A DNA stretch of 64,000 nucleotides from Chitinophaga rhizosphaerae (GCF_003958645.1 NZ_RXLO01000001.1:620001-684000), one strand, 5' to 3'; shown: positions 1 to 10,632, numbered from the stretch's first letter. Notes: generated by a model from the sequence alone, not told the origin. Program-made: numbers and translations.

Positions 1-241
1 AAGCCACTGAGCCATCCTCCAGTGCATTCAGATCATCCAGGTGGATGTGATACCCACCAGGTACTTCCTCCTGCGCTAAATTCAACAGATGATTTGCTAA
101 AGAAATCAGTCCAGCTGCGTTTCCTTCTATCTGGATTTCTCCGTTCACAACTTTTGTCTCGATTTCAAACCCGGCTTCCCATTTGAATTCCAATCCCTTT
201 TGAGCGTTATAAGGGAGGATGGATATTGTGATATTCTTCAT
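1..241 (-). CDS. Imm32-like immunity protein (3' end outside window)
   Basis: An open frame starts with ATG at 241 and runs off the left edge, giving about 80 residues. Visible features are a short beta-rich N-terminus, then a GN motif followed by GLISLANHLLNLAQ and then YHIHLDD with a downstream DGS. The GN plus helix plus HxHLD arrangement resembles the Imm32 immunity family of polymorphic toxin systems. It lies 8 bp after the stop of the Rhs toxin gene on the same strand, which is where a cognate immunity gene is expected. The role, blocking the toxin tip in the producing cell, is inferred from family and position. The family name was assigned by eye; an unrelated small antitoxin remains possible. 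Confidence 0.72.
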   Translation of the reverse strand, partial: MKNITISILPYNAQKGLEFKWEAGFEIETKVVNGEIQIEGNAAGLISLANHLLNLAQEEVPGGYHIHLDDLNALEDGSVA

Positions 242-249
242 ATTTATTA

Positions 250-3200
250 TTAATTAATTAAGTATATATGGAAATTCATATCGATTTTCATCTTTCCTGG
301 CTTCAGTGGATTGGGAATGAGCGTTTCAAAATTCACATGAGGCCCACCGCCATGAGCACCGGTGATGTCGTTTACACCCATCCTGAAAACCCGTTGTCCA
401 TCTGCCGATACAAACCGGCCTGTGCCATGCCCTACTTCGGTATATCCTTTACCCAGGAAAGCTTCTCCCATTTCAAGCGCCCTGCTGGATGACATGCTCA
501 TCCCATCGGTCAAGCCCAGTTCGGCTAATGTTTTGAAGCCTTTATCCGAGGCCATTGCAACATTCCTCCCTTCCGAGAAGGTCGCTAAAGAAGACTCTAA
601 GGTAGGCAAATTCTTGGCTGGCTGCAGCATACTCGGCTTGACCATTGGCTTTTCCAATGTAGCATAGGCTGGTGCCTGCATGGTTCGCAACATGGCGATG
701 TGAGGTACCCATGACAACACCAACAGTTCCGTTGTAGAATAAAGTTTAGCCTTCGCCTCTTCATTCGTAAGAATCGTCAGGTTGGGATCTCTGCCCGGAT
801 ACATCGCTGCATAAATTTCCCTCAGCGTGGGCAACATTTGCAAGTCGGATTGAATTCTGATACGATCGATCGCCTCCGGAGTTAAGCCGCCATATATTCC
901 CCTGGCATAAGTAGCCTCACGGGCCAGGTTATGTTTGAAAATTGATTCTCGGATTTTCGGAAGAAGACCGTTTGCAGCCAAACCGGAAGTAAATTTCACA
1001 AATTGTTCCTGGCCTTTAAAGTACGGGGTAGCATACTCTGTATAACTTACCAGCACCGGCAGTCCTGGTACAATATTTATGTCCGTGCTTTCAATACTAT
1101 AAAGCTGGTCGTTATAATAGGTCTGTATCGCTCCATTAAGTCTGAATGAGAACCACGGGCCAATATTTTCAAAAAGTACACCATTACTAACTTCGTAAGC
1201 GGCGTTTGAATTAATCCATTTCACATTTCCCCGGATATCCCGAAAGTAATCGTCGCCCAAAGGATCAGCAAAGTTAACGGGATTATTTCCGCTAAGGCTC
1301 CATGGAGACTGTCCATTGTACTTTTCTGTCATAGGATCCCGCTGCCACCAGCGTCCGATCTGCGGGTCCAGGTTTCTGTATTCGGCATCATAAATTTCCA
1401 GATCGTGGTCATCAATCAATTCAATGCCGTTAAACAGATATTTGTTTACCAGTCTGTTAAGAGCTTTGGCACTTAACGCGCGGATACCAAGTCCGAAGGG
1501 ATAATAGGTATCTTCTTGTAGTAAGGGGCCGGTGGTATGCTTAACCACCAGATCGTCGAAGCAAACATCGGTAGGACTTTCGTTGCTGACATAAACATAC
1601 AGATAGCCGTTCTTATTTATATTGATCTGGGCAGCAAGAGGGGTGACGGCGTCCGGAGTTTGCACCCTTTGCACTCCTCCCGTGATCAGTTTAAAATTGT
1701 CATCGAACAGTGCATAATTCAGGTAAGCCTTTGGCACCTGTGAAGCGGGCTGTTGCTGCTGGTTGCTGCTGATGAAGCTGCTGAAATCGGCGGTATTCAA
1801 CACCTGTTGATTAGCACTGCTTTGCACAAGATTATTGTGCCCATTGGGTATTACAGTGGTGGCCGGGCCCAACATAACATTCACCAATGCGGATACGATG
1901 CCATTCACCGGATCATTGGGTACATTGTTACCCGGTGAATTTTGCTGGTAATAATAATACACGCCCGTTTCCACCTTGTCGCCCGCCATTACCCGCAGTA
2001 CCTTCGATGTTCCAATTTTACGACCATTCATGCCCGAATTGAGCTTCACGAATTTCCGGTTTATTCCATTATAATCATAAAATTTGTGGCCAGCCTGAAT
2101 CACATCAACGTTTGGCGGAAAGTGGAATGCATCCCTTTCTTGAACAACCGGCGCGGCGGGCTGCGGATTATCTTCGTGCGTGGCTTTATAATAGGCGATA
2201 TTGGATTCTTCCGTCAAAACAGTGCGAATGTTCCCCAGATTGTCATGAATGAAATAATCATATACGAACGTTCCATTCATATTTCTTCGTACTCTGCCTT
2301 GCTGATGTGGAAACATTTGCAGCACGTCATTTTTATATACAAATCCGTTAACATACGTATAAGTAGTTGTACCGGAGGCATCCTTTATGACCTGGCGTAG
2401 TTTCTCACCATTAATGGTATAAACGTATTCGATACTTTTTGCGGGGTCAGCATCGAATGTAATTTTTATCGGTTTGCTGATCAGGTAATCATAGGTGATA
2501 CTGATCCCTCTGTTCCTATCCCGGATTATATTTCCGTCCTTATCATAGGAATAATCATCCTGTGCATCGTTAACATCTTTAAAATCTCCCTGATGCTGGT
2601 CTCCTTTCACGTCAGTTACTTTCAACAATTTGTTGCTGAAACCACCGTTCCCATATTGATAGGTCAGATCATCGAGTTCAGTTTTAACGTTGCCTAACAA
2701 CATCCCATTTTGCTTCATCTTCAGGATATTCCCATTCTCGTCATAAGATGGGATTTTTACGTCGTAATCGGCGACGATATTATCCCAAATGGCACCGGCC
2801 TGTCTGGAATAATCTGCTTTCGTTAGTCTGGCCCCTCCATCATAGTCATAGCCATATGCATGATATTCTTCCGGATTTCCAAATCTCCGCCATTGCGTTC
2901 CGCTGATCATTCCGTCTCTCCGGCTTTTCTGAAAACCTTCGTCGTACTTCAATATTTGACCAAAATAGTGCCCTCCTGTGCCAGATTGGGCATAACCGGC
3001 ATTGATGCCGGCCAGTTGGCCCAGTGGCGTATAGGAATATTCCAATGACTCAATGGAACCCAGGTTTTTCCTTATAAGCCGTCCTACTTCATCGTAGGTA
3101 TAGGAAGTAAGATCTTTGGCTAGTATCCCGGATGCCTGGTATATTCTATGTTTAGATCCTATAGGCCGGCCGGAAGGAGTATATGCATTGCTAAAACCGA

Positions 3201-5778
3201 TTTTTGTTTCAGGATTACTGGTACTTTCCGGGTTTTTGTGATGAACGTAGCCCGAGAGGAGCTTACCACTGAAATCGAACTGCCTGGTGATGACATCCCA
3301 ACCTCCTGCGATATTTTCTTTATGAAATTGGATCGGATTACCCTTGTCGTCATAGTAAATAACGCTGGTAAGCATTTTATCTTGTCCAATAACTTTAGTT
3401 TTAAACCCGGTCAGCATTTCAAATGCCGAACTCCGCGGAGTGGCAGGCAAACTATGCAAATTACTTCCTGCATCCAGCTGGAATGACGTATTGAACCCTT
3501 TTACACCAGGCCAGTTGTAATTGTCGAAGTACAATACTGTCAAAATCTCGTATCCAGATACTCCAGGAACAGGATTGCTGACGGTGAAGGTTTCAGCATT
3601 ACTACTCATCGAAGGGTTGATTATCGCATCAAAGGATGCATTTGTCTCGGATTCAAACCCGGCTGTAAAAGTGATAGATTCCTTTGCTTCATATTTCGAG
3701 GGCTGTCCATCCCTGCTATCAACCATCAGATGAATGGGGGCCGGAGTTGAAAGCTGTACCTGCGTAACACCAGAGGATTGATTCACCAACGTCTGCAAAC
3801 TGGTATAAGTTGCAGATGCATTTTTATACAAGCCTATAATAACGGGCCGGTCCAGCGGATCGTACAACGTCAGCACCCATTCTCCGAGGTTTCTGGATCT
3901 CAGTTGTGCATTTCTGCTGAAAACCAATCGTCCCCTCGCATCGAAGATGAATTCATCTTCAAACTCGGCCCCAGGTTGCTGCTGACTAATTCTGTCACCT
4001 CTTTCGTTATAAACAAACTTGTAACAAAGCGATTTGGCCGTTGCGATGGTAGCCGCAGACGCGTTAAAATCCGGGTACTGACGACTATATTTTTCAGCCA
4101 GTGGGGGAATAATACAACGGATTTGATTCAATTCATTGTATACATAATAAGTTGTCAATGCCTGATGCTCTTCCGTGATGGCAGAAGGATATTCTCTGCT
4201 GCATATCAGCAATCCATTTTTCAACCGATATTCGCGCTTCCTGTTTCCTTCAGGATTCACGATCGTCGTAACTGTTAATGTACCTGTGGAGTATACCCCT
4301 GCGCCAACTGGATAATCTGCCGCGTTATCACCAATTGTCCAGATCCGCACTGCATCAACAGGCGTATTGAACCTTAATTCTTCTTTGCCACTTACATTGG
4401 AGCCTACGTATGCGTTGCCGGGAAGTTTAGATATACTATACCGGCTCTGTGGCCCGGACTCCGATTGCCGTGTACTGTAAAAATAGTTCTTGTCGGCTCC
4501 CATGAGAGTTTTCAGAAAATTGGGTTGAGCCGTATTCGCATCTGTCCTGAATGTGCCCGTGGTTTGCGAAGTAGTGGCAGCTACGTATGGGAGATGATCA
4601 ACTTCAGATCGGCCGAACTGGTCAAAGACGTTCACAGACACTATGTCTTTCCCGGAAACGGAAGCCTGTTGCGCGATACTCTGGATCACCCGGCCCATGC
4701 CATCTGCATAGTGTACCGAGCGGCTGACCTTTCCACCTGGCGTTGCGTTCAATAATTGCGCTTCCGTAGTTATACCAGGCTGTGTAACAAAATGTTGCGT
4801 GATTGTGTTGAAATGTCCGGCAGTGAGCGACTGATAAGCCGGAATGGTTATCACTGGCTGTGTAGAGGCCTGTGTAGCTGATGCAGGGATGTTTCTCGCT
4901 GTAGTTCCGTTAACAAGTACCAAAACCACATTTGAGTATCTTGATTGGATGCCGGACACGATTTTACGACGGTAGTATTTCGTGTTGGCCGACGCCGGAG
5001 GCTGATATCCGCTGCCGGAAGCACCTACAATCGTTTGCCAGTTTTCATCATCTTCCGAACTTTCCCAGGAATAGACGTAAGTTGCCGAGTTGCCACCTGT
5101 CGGAAGCAATACGTTGCTGACGGGAGCAGCCGTGCCACCAGGTTGAATCTGCTGATGATAGCCAATAGTTCCTCCCTGCAATAAACTCACAGGTGAAACA
5201 GACAGCGTATTGGAATAATAATCAACAGTTTCAGACGTTGCTTTTCTCCGATAATAAGTTGTTTTGGTAATGTACTCGTTGTCCTGAACAGTGGGACCGG
5301 AATAATCCGCCAGTTTCGTCCAGGTTACATTGTCATAAGATTTCTCCCAACTAAGCTCAATATTCTGGCAGTACGGAAGGCTCTCCTGTACTACATTCAG
5401 CTTTACCATTTCAAAACCTTTTACAGGTGATGGATTGATGGCCGCAATCTGGGCAGGGGCAGGATTTTTGAATGTACCATGAAAAGTTTCCATGCTACTG
5501 CCACCATTCAGGTATGCTTTAATATAGAATGCATCAGGGTCTGGGTACCCCCAGAATTGAATGTCAACATGATAAATGCTGGAAGATGTGACATATCCTC
5601 CACTTACTTCCCAATCAATGCTCCTCACATCGTCACCGAAACTGATCATATAGGAAACCAGCTGACAACGTTCTACTTGAGTAGGGCCATCGATATACGG
5701 TGAATTTTGGGCAGAAGCGCCTTGATACCAAAACAGCAGGATAGTTACAAGTATACTGAAATATCTATTCGTATGCAT
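250..5778 (-). CDS. Secreted Rhs polymorphic toxin (DUF6443 and RHS core, unknown C-terminal tip)
   Basis: The 1842-residue protein begins with a signal peptide ending in GASAQ. Residues about 25-290 look like Ig-like adhesion modules. The segment around 300-450, with AYQSLTAGHF and YADGMGRVIQSI, matches DUF6443 of Bacteroidota Rhs proteins. YD-type repeats follow (YSYDKDGNIIRD, ITYDY). The RHS core near 1440-1506 contains YYPFGLG, RYWxxDP-like RWWQRDP and NNPVNFADPLGD. About 336 variable residues follow the core, ending in a compact domain from about 1735 with VSADGQRVFRMG and AHGGGPHVNFE. In Rhs systems the variable tip is the toxin. It follows the companion Rhs gene by 9 bp and precedes the Imm32-like gene by 8 bp. 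No type IX C-terminal sorting domain is visible, so the export route is unclear. Confidence 0.9.
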   Translation of the reverse strand: MHTNRYFSILVTILLFWYQGASAQNSPYIDGPTQVERCQLVSYMISFGDDVRSIDWEVSGGYVTSSSIYHVDIQFWGYPDPDAFYIKAYLNGGSSMETFHGTFKNPAPAQIAAINPSPVKGFEMVKLNVVQESLPYCQNIELSWEKSYDNVTWTKLADYSGPTVQDNEYITKTTYYRRKATSETVDYYSNTLSVSPVSLLQGGTIGYHQQIQPGGTAAPVSNVLLPTGGNSATYVYSWESSEDDENWQTIVGASGSGYQPPASANTKYYRRKIVSGIQSRYSNVVLVLVNGTTARNIPASATQASTQPVITIPAYQSLTAGHFNTITQHFVTQPGITTEAQLLNATPGGKVSRSVHYADGMGRVIQSIAQQASVSGKDIVSVNVFDQFGRSEVDHLPYVAATTSQTTGTFRTDANTAQPNFLKTLMGADKNYFYSTRQSESGPQSRYSISKLPGNAYVGSNVSGKEELRFNTPVDAVRIWTIGDNAADYPVGAGVYSTGTLTVTTIVNPEGNRKREYRLKNGLLICSREYPSAITEEHQALTTYYVYNELNQIRCIIPPLAEKYSRQYPDFNASAATIATAKSLCYKFVYNERGDRISQQQPGAEFEDEFIFDARGRLVFSRNAQLRSRNLGEWVLTLYDPLDRPVIIGLYKNASATYTSLQTLVNQSSGVTQVQLSTPAPIHLMVDSRDGQPSKYEAKESITFTAGFESETNASFDAIINPSMSSNAETFTVSNPVPGVSGYEILTVLYFDNYNWPGVKGFNTSFQLDAGSNLHSLPATPRSSAFEMLTGFKTKVIGQDKMLTSVIYYDDKGNPIQFHKENIAGGWDVITRQFDFSGKLLSGYVHHKNPESTSNPETKIGFSNAYTPSGRPIGSKHRIYQASGILAKDLTSYTYDEVGRLIRKNLGSIESLEYSYTPLGQLAGINAGYAQSGTGGHYFGQILKYDEGFQKSRRDGMISGTQWRRFGNPEEYHAYGYDYDGGARLTKADYSRQAGAIWDNIVADYDVKIPSYDENGNILKMKQNGMLLGNVKTELDDLTYQYGNGGFSNKLLKVTDVKGDQHQGDFKDVNDAQDDYSYDKDGNIIRDRNRGISITYDYLISKPIKITFDADPAKSIEYVYTINGEKLRQVIKDASGTTTYTYVNGFVYKNDVLQMFPHQQGRVRRNMNGTFVYDYFIHDNLGNIRTVLTEESNIAYYKATHEDNPQPAAPVVQERDAFHFPPNVDVIQAGHKFYDYNGINRKFVKLNSGMNGRKIGTSKVLRVMAGDKVETGVYYYYQQNSPGNNVPNDPVNGIVSALVNVMLGPATTVIPNGHNNLVQSSANQQVLNTADFSSFISSNQQQQPASQVPKAYLNYALFDDNFKLITGGVQRVQTPDAVTPLAAQININKNGYLYVYVSNESPTDVCFDDLVVKHTTGPLLQEDTYYPFGLGIRALSAKALNRLVNKYLFNGIELIDDHDLEIYDAEYRNLDPQIGRWWQRDPMTEKYNGQSPWSLSGNNPVNFADPLGDDYFRDIRGNVKWINSNAAYEVSNGVLFENIGPWFSFRLNGAIQTYYNDQLYSIESTDINIVPGLPVLVSYTEYATPYFKGQEQFVKFTSGLAANGLLPKIRESIFKHNLAREATYARGIYGGLTPEAIDRIRIQSDLQMLPTLREIYAAMYPGRDPNLTILTNEEAKAKLYSTTELLVLSWVPHIAMLRTMQAPAYATLEKPMVKPSMLQPAKNLPTLESSLATFSEGRNVAMASDKGFKTLAELGLTDGMSMSSSRALEMGEAFLGKGYTEVGHGTGRFVSADGQRVFRMGVNDITGAHGGGPHVNFETLIPNPLKPGKMKIDMNFHIYLIN

Positions 5779-5787
5779 GAAGTTGGG

Positions 5788-8700
5788 TTAAAGGGATTTT
5801 TGAGTATATTGATAAGCTTCCAGGATATTATTGTATTGATCACGACTGAAACGAAGGCGGTTCAAGCCGTCATATTCCTTCTTGACTGTTAAATCAGTAC
5901 CCGTTGTTTCAGAAATAATATTTCCAGCAATATCATAGGTAAAAGTCTGGAGTACGGAATTGACGGGGTAGAGGCGCAATTCATCGATTATCCCTGTTCC
6001 GGTAAGAATAATTTCGGAATTCCCGGAGACGGTTAAATAGCGAATCGTCCAGCCATTGACCGTCCTGCCGGTCCTGCTCTCATGCACAGTACCATTGACT
6101 GATAACGAACCGCTTTTGGCCCAATAAGTGATCATGTATTTGCTAGTCGCATTCAGTCCGGCTTTACGGATGGAGGTAACTCCACTCATATCAAGCGAAC
6201 GCAGCCCGGTTGGTGTAGTAACATCCTCAACAAAGGCGGGAGTACCAGTAATTGCCCAGTTCCCCGTCTGCCCTTCTTCGAAACTGCTGTAAGCGATTTG
6301 ATTGCTTGCGCCATGTTCAACCCTCCCGATTATGGCAGTACCGGCATCGTTATATATCATCCCTACGATCCTTCCTCCACTATTGATATCGGAAATCTCG
6401 CCGTGCGAATTAAAAATGTGAGAAGTTACCTCCTTTATATAGTCTGTATTTCGAACAAGCGAAGCCGGGTTGAATTCGCCGATTGCCGCTACAGTGAGGG
6501 GCTTATTGGTCTTTAGTTCGAACTTTTTGGTAGCCCGGAAGTCTCCATTCGCTATTATTTGATAATCAAAAGCTTCGAAACTCAATAAACGCCTGTCTGT
6601 CTCGGATTTAACCAACCACGTTTCATTCGATACGGGTAAATTTTTTACATGGTTGGAACGTAAGACGCCCAATGCTCCCTGTGAAGACGTGAAGTCGGCG
6701 GCATAGTACACTTTCTTCTCTATCTTTTCTCCTTTTTCATTCATTGTGACCACCTTTTTCAACAACATCGTGGTTGGATCATAATTATAATCAACGACAT
6801 CTTCTGAAAAATGGCCGTCCCTGCCATATATGCGCTGAATGGTACGTTTAAGTTCCGCTCTGCCAAAAAGCGTAGAAAAATTATCAATAGCAAATCTGAT
6901 CCTGTGAAAATTCCCGTTGTAGTAGCCGACATCGGCTACCAAGGCTGTTTGCGGAGCTGCCACCATATTCGCGTGGTTGCTCCCTCCTTCCAGGGAAACA
7001 AGATTGTATTCGTTAATGGTTTCGCTGATCAATTCATTCTTGCTGTTGTAGTGGGCGGCGGATTTAAGTAAACCATATGCCCATGGCATATATCGGGGAA
7101 TATTGGAATATGGAAGTTGCACGGTCGGGCGGGTAAGGGGTACGTCGGCATCAGAGGTAAATTCATATACGGTTTTACCCAGGTTACTCGTTTCTGTACC
7201 GTTAATCACTTCAATTCTGGAATACAGTTTAGGGATTGGGTTCAGGTTTGCATATCCATTCGGATGGTGCATAATCAGGTCATATTCTGTAGTGGTGCCG
7301 TTGCTGAACAACAATTTCAGGTACATGATAACATTCATCGCGATGTTCAGATATGTATTTACTGTCTGGGAAACGCCCAGTTTCTGATTTTGATCCGGCA
7401 GGCGGTTGCGTGAACTATACAATGACTGTATCTGCCCGGCAGTGCCAGCAATCATCTTGAAGGTGGAAGATGCGATTATGCCTGCGGAATTTGATGGTGT
7501 ATGCATGATGATATGTCTGGTGGATGTAAATACAGGATCTTCATAGCCCCAGCCGGAAGTATTCCCGTCCTTTCGAACATATTTGTAAGTTGTAACAATA
7601 GGCTGGTTGCCTGGCATACCGTCAGTTATTTGCACGTTTTTTACGCGAACGCCCCCCATAATCGCAGTTCCATTCGGCCCTAGAGCTGTATTGCCTTCAT
7701 ATTCATACTCGATTTTACCGCCATTGGGCGTTGTCACCGATTTAACCATTCCGTTTTGGGAAAGTGCTGGCATGTTCTGGGGTGAACCGGGATGCCTGGC
7801 GGGGTCATTATAAGGAAGCTTCAACCGGTAATGAAACAGCCAGTTAAAGTTTTCGAAATGGCTGCTGTTAATTGTCCACTGATTTGTTTCGTTAATAGGT
7901 GCTTCCGTAATTGTGTTGAAATATCCCCAATAATCTCTGGACAACCCGGCACGGCGGGGGATCCAGTTATGATTTGCAGTTGCATTCCCTCTTGCGTAAG
8001 TAAATACATAGGGCGCTTCCGTTTCATTGTTTCTACCTGTTTTCCGGAAAGACGCAAGGCATAATCTCGCATATTGCTTTTCATCTGCAGGGAAGGCGTA
8101 GTTTTCCGCCCGCATATCCGCTTTTGAAAAATAACTGTATGTAAAATTATACCTGTACATTTCGGCAGCGCCATTCTTAACCGCCAGTTTCTGAAGAGAA
8201 CCGGCACCGGCCAAATCTACCCTTTCTACAGGGTTATATGTTAATTCAACCGACAGATTATCCGGGAAAACAATATTCTTCAAGACCTTAATTATACCTT
8301 TAAATTTGTTTTCAGTTACCTGTATTACCTCGTCAGCCTCTCCATCAATCGTTTTGGTATATTTCATCGGATAAACCCCTTCCACATATTCCTGGTTGCT
8401 ATCTTCGTATGTAAAAGTGATCTTCTTACCACTCAATGGATTCAGAATTTCGGACAGGTGCCAGCTGGTAACAATTGAGTTTTCAGTCAACTGCTGATTT
8501 TGCCAACCGAAATATTTGAATGCCTCGCCAGTTTTGCCTGATCCGCTCGAACCGAATCTGTATACCCTGGAAGTAGAGAGGTCCCTGAATTTATACTGGA
8601 TGCCGTTTTCATCGGTGACAATAAACTGATTGATCCTTGTCAGGATATTATTGGCGGTCATATCCAGTTCAGTTTTCGTAATGGTAAATCTGCTTTGGAT

Positions 8701-9219
8701 CAGGGTCCTGATTTCCCCGTTTCTGCCAATCACAAAAGAACCTGCATTTCCATTAATATTGAAGTGAAAAATATCCTGCTGCCTGTCGTCCAGGATCTCC
8801 GGCGTAAACCTTAAAGGATCGAAATCGGTGGAAAGGATAGTATAGCCAATCCATGGATGAACCGGACGAAGCGGGTCATAAGGTGTATTAAGGTATCCGT
8901 CAAACGCCGAGTTGATTCCAGGAACGTTCAATCTGCTTTGATCATCAGGTTCTCCCATCGTCTGCCGGTTTATGACACCGCCGAAAGAGATATCCCATCC
9001 CAGACCTACACAGGAAGCCATTTCGTTTACGGGAATCCCGCTCCCTGTTTTATAATTCAGCGAAATTTTCGTCGCCAGCCGGCTGGCGTCACTATATTCG
9101 AATAGCGGGAAATTGAGATCTACCGTTCCTGCAGGTAAACTTACCTGTGCAAACATCGATTGAGACAAAAAAATACAAATCGTTAAAATCCGGGTTAATG
9201 GGTTCTTTACGCAAAACAT
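5788..9219 (-). CDS. Secreted Rhs-family companion protein
   Basis: The 1143-residue protein has a signal peptide ending in SMFAQ, then the conserved start VSLPAGTVDLNFPLFEY seen in many Bacteroidota Rhs-associated proteins. The middle is beta-rich, with TPNGGKIEYEYEGN. The C-terminus has an isolated YD repeat (TFTYDIAGNIISE, then EYDGLNRL). There is no RHS core hyperconserved block and no toxin tip, so this is probably the N-terminal or shell part of a split Rhs system rather than a toxin. It is the first gene of a minus-strand operon; the toxin gene starts 9 bp after its stop. Base composition is more AT-rich than in most of the window, which fits a horizontally shuffled cassette. Confidence 0.85.
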   Translation of the reverse strand: MFCVKNPLTRILTICIFLSQSMFAQVSLPAGTVDLNFPLFEYSDASRLATKISLNYKTGSGIPVNEMASCVGLGWDISFGGVINRQTMGEPDDQSRLNVPGINSAFDGYLNTPYDPLRPVHPWIGYTILSTDFDPLRFTPEILDDRQQDIFHFNINGNAGSFVIGRNGEIRTLIQSRFTITKTELDMTANNILTRINQFIVTDENGIQYKFRDLSTSRVYRFGSSGSGKTGEAFKYFGWQNQQLTENSIVTSWHLSEILNPLSGKKITFTYEDSNQEYVEGVYPMKYTKTIDGEADEVIQVTENKFKGIIKVLKNIVFPDNLSVELTYNPVERVDLAGAGSLQKLAVKNGAAEMYRYNFTYSYFSKADMRAENYAFPADEKQYARLCLASFRKTGRNNETEAPYVFTYARGNATANHNWIPRRAGLSRDYWGYFNTITEAPINETNQWTINSSHFENFNWLFHYRLKLPYNDPARHPGSPQNMPALSQNGMVKSVTTPNGGKIEYEYEGNTALGPNGTAIMGGVRVKNVQITDGMPGNQPIVTTYKYVRKDGNTSGWGYEDPVFTSTRHIIMHTPSNSAGIIASSTFKMIAGTAGQIQSLYSSRNRLPDQNQKLGVSQTVNTYLNIAMNVIMYLKLLFSNGTTTEYDLIMHHPNGYANLNPIPKLYSRIEVINGTETSNLGKTVYEFTSDADVPLTRPTVQLPYSNIPRYMPWAYGLLKSAAHYNSKNELISETINEYNLVSLEGGSNHANMVAAPQTALVADVGYYNGNFHRIRFAIDNFSTLFGRAELKRTIQRIYGRDGHFSEDVVDYNYDPTTMLLKKVVTMNEKGEKIEKKVYYAADFTSSQGALGVLRSNHVKNLPVSNETWLVKSETDRRLLSFEAFDYQIIANGDFRATKKFELKTNKPLTVAAIGEFNPASLVRNTDYIKEVTSHIFNSHGEISDINSGGRIVGMIYNDAGTAIIGRVEHGASNQIAYSSFEEGQTGNWAITGTPAFVEDVTTPTGLRSLDMSGVTSIRKAGLNATSKYMITYWAKSGSLSVNGTVHESRTGRTVNGWTIRYLTVSGNSEIILTGTGIIDELRLYPVNSVLQTFTYDIAGNIISETTGTDLTVKKEYDGLNRLRFSRDQYNNILEAYQYTQKSL

Positions 9220-9471
9220 AGATAAGGGACTTAAAAATGAAGCAGCTAATTTAATGGAAGTTCATCATTTAGAATAATTTCACGGAAATAATTCCGAAAA
9301 GTAATGAACGGCTGGCTGGAAAAATTCGCCTACCGGATGCAATGCAGCGGGTGTATTTCCTTTGCGGCCGGGCTGATGTCTGTAGTGATCACTTTCTGAC
9401 TATCGGGTACCAATCCCTGCAGGCGGCCCCACTGAACCCCGTCAAAAGCCTGAAAATGAATTAAGTTTCCG

Positions 9472-10632
9472 TCAATACAGCAGGTATGGTGCAATGGTGT
9501 GCTCCCAATCTCCGGGATCCGTAAACTTTCCGATACTTTCTAACGCTCCTGATCCCGTTACCAGCGATCCGGCATTTTTTACGCCCAATAGCAAATCGAG
9601 GTGCCCTTCCCGCCGGGATTTACATGCGTAGGGTAGGGCGCCCAGTCGAAATGAGTGGGTGAAGTTGCTGAACGAGGCGGATCAACAGCCATCCGAGTCC
9701 GACTGGCCTGAAAACTGCCGGGTTATGGACATGCAACATGATGCCGCTGCATTGCTGACCCAGGTATTTCCCCTCGGCGGGCGTGATATTGACCCGTCTG
9801 ACATGCACTCCATCGGGATGATATTCATTCACATGCGCTGCGAGAAGCGGCCCGTTTATCCAGGGCGCACCGGCAATGCGGAAGGGTGTTGCCGTTCCCC
9901 TGCCTTCGCTGATGTTGGTGGCTTCCTGCAGGCCGAGACCCGGATACAGTAATGCGGATTCGCAAGCGGGGATGGCGGGGGATGTGGGGACGAAAGACGG
10001 GTTCCATTCGGGATGGAACATTGTGCGCCGCCAATGCTGGCAGTGGATTACGTCTAATTTCAATCCGGTCAGTGATGGTCTCGTTGCGCTCAAGTAGCGC
10101 GTCAGTTCGCCGAACGTGCAGGCGTGTCTGACGGGGATATCCCATCTTCCGATGAAGCTGCTGCAATGGGGTTCGTCGAGCCGCGGGCCTTCGGCGAGTT
10201 GCAGGCTGCCGGACAGGGGATTCGGTCTGTCTGCGATGATGAGTTGTTTGCCATGCGCGGTGCAGGCTTCCATGACGTGGGTCATCGTCCATAGATAGGT
10301 GTAGGAGCGGCAGCCGATGTCGGGGATATCGAACAGGACGATGTCGAGGTTGGACAGATTGTGCTGATCGAGCGCCAGTTTACTACCGTAGAGGCTGGTG
10401 ACGGCGATGCGGGTAAGGGGATCGGTGCCGTCGGGCATTTCACGGCCGTCTTCACCAGTGTTTCAAGGCCATGTTCCGGGGAGAAAAGTTGGGTGATGTA
10501 ATAGCCTGCGGCCAGCAGGGCTTACCGGGCGGGCCGGAAGGCTGCGGTGCAGGCCGCGTGATTGGTGGCCAGGCCTATCCTGCGGGATTTCCAGGCTGGA
10601 GGGTTTGCGATGATGACGTCGATTCCGGTCAT
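9472..10632 (-). pseudogene. NamZ/DUF1343 exo-beta-N-acetylmuramidase, decayed
   Basis: Pieces of one DUF1343 (NamZ-like peptidoglycan hexosaminidase) protein are spread over all three minus frames. They are, in order, MTGIDVIIANPPAWKSRRIG and ATNHAA near 10632-10560, then ALLAAGYYITQLFSPEHGLE, then a 9620-10438 segment (MPDGTDPLTR, DIVLFDIPDIG, EGRGTATPFRIAG), then HFDWAPYPTHVNPGG, then GHLDLLLGVKNA through a typical end, IAPYLLY, with the TGA at 9472-9474. At least four frameshifts are needed to join them and a stop truncates the first piece. No signal peptide is visible at the 5' end, which abuts an IS fragment. The 9620-10438 open frame of 272 codons is a remnant and should not be annotated as an intact enzyme. 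Nothing convincing lies between 9220 and 9471. Confidence 0.85.

Noticed and set aside
9330-9540. Open minus frame with GNLIHFQAFDGVQWGRLQ downstream of the NamZ remnant
   Set aside because: No start codon context, no family recognised; could be a remnant, but a chance frame is as likely.
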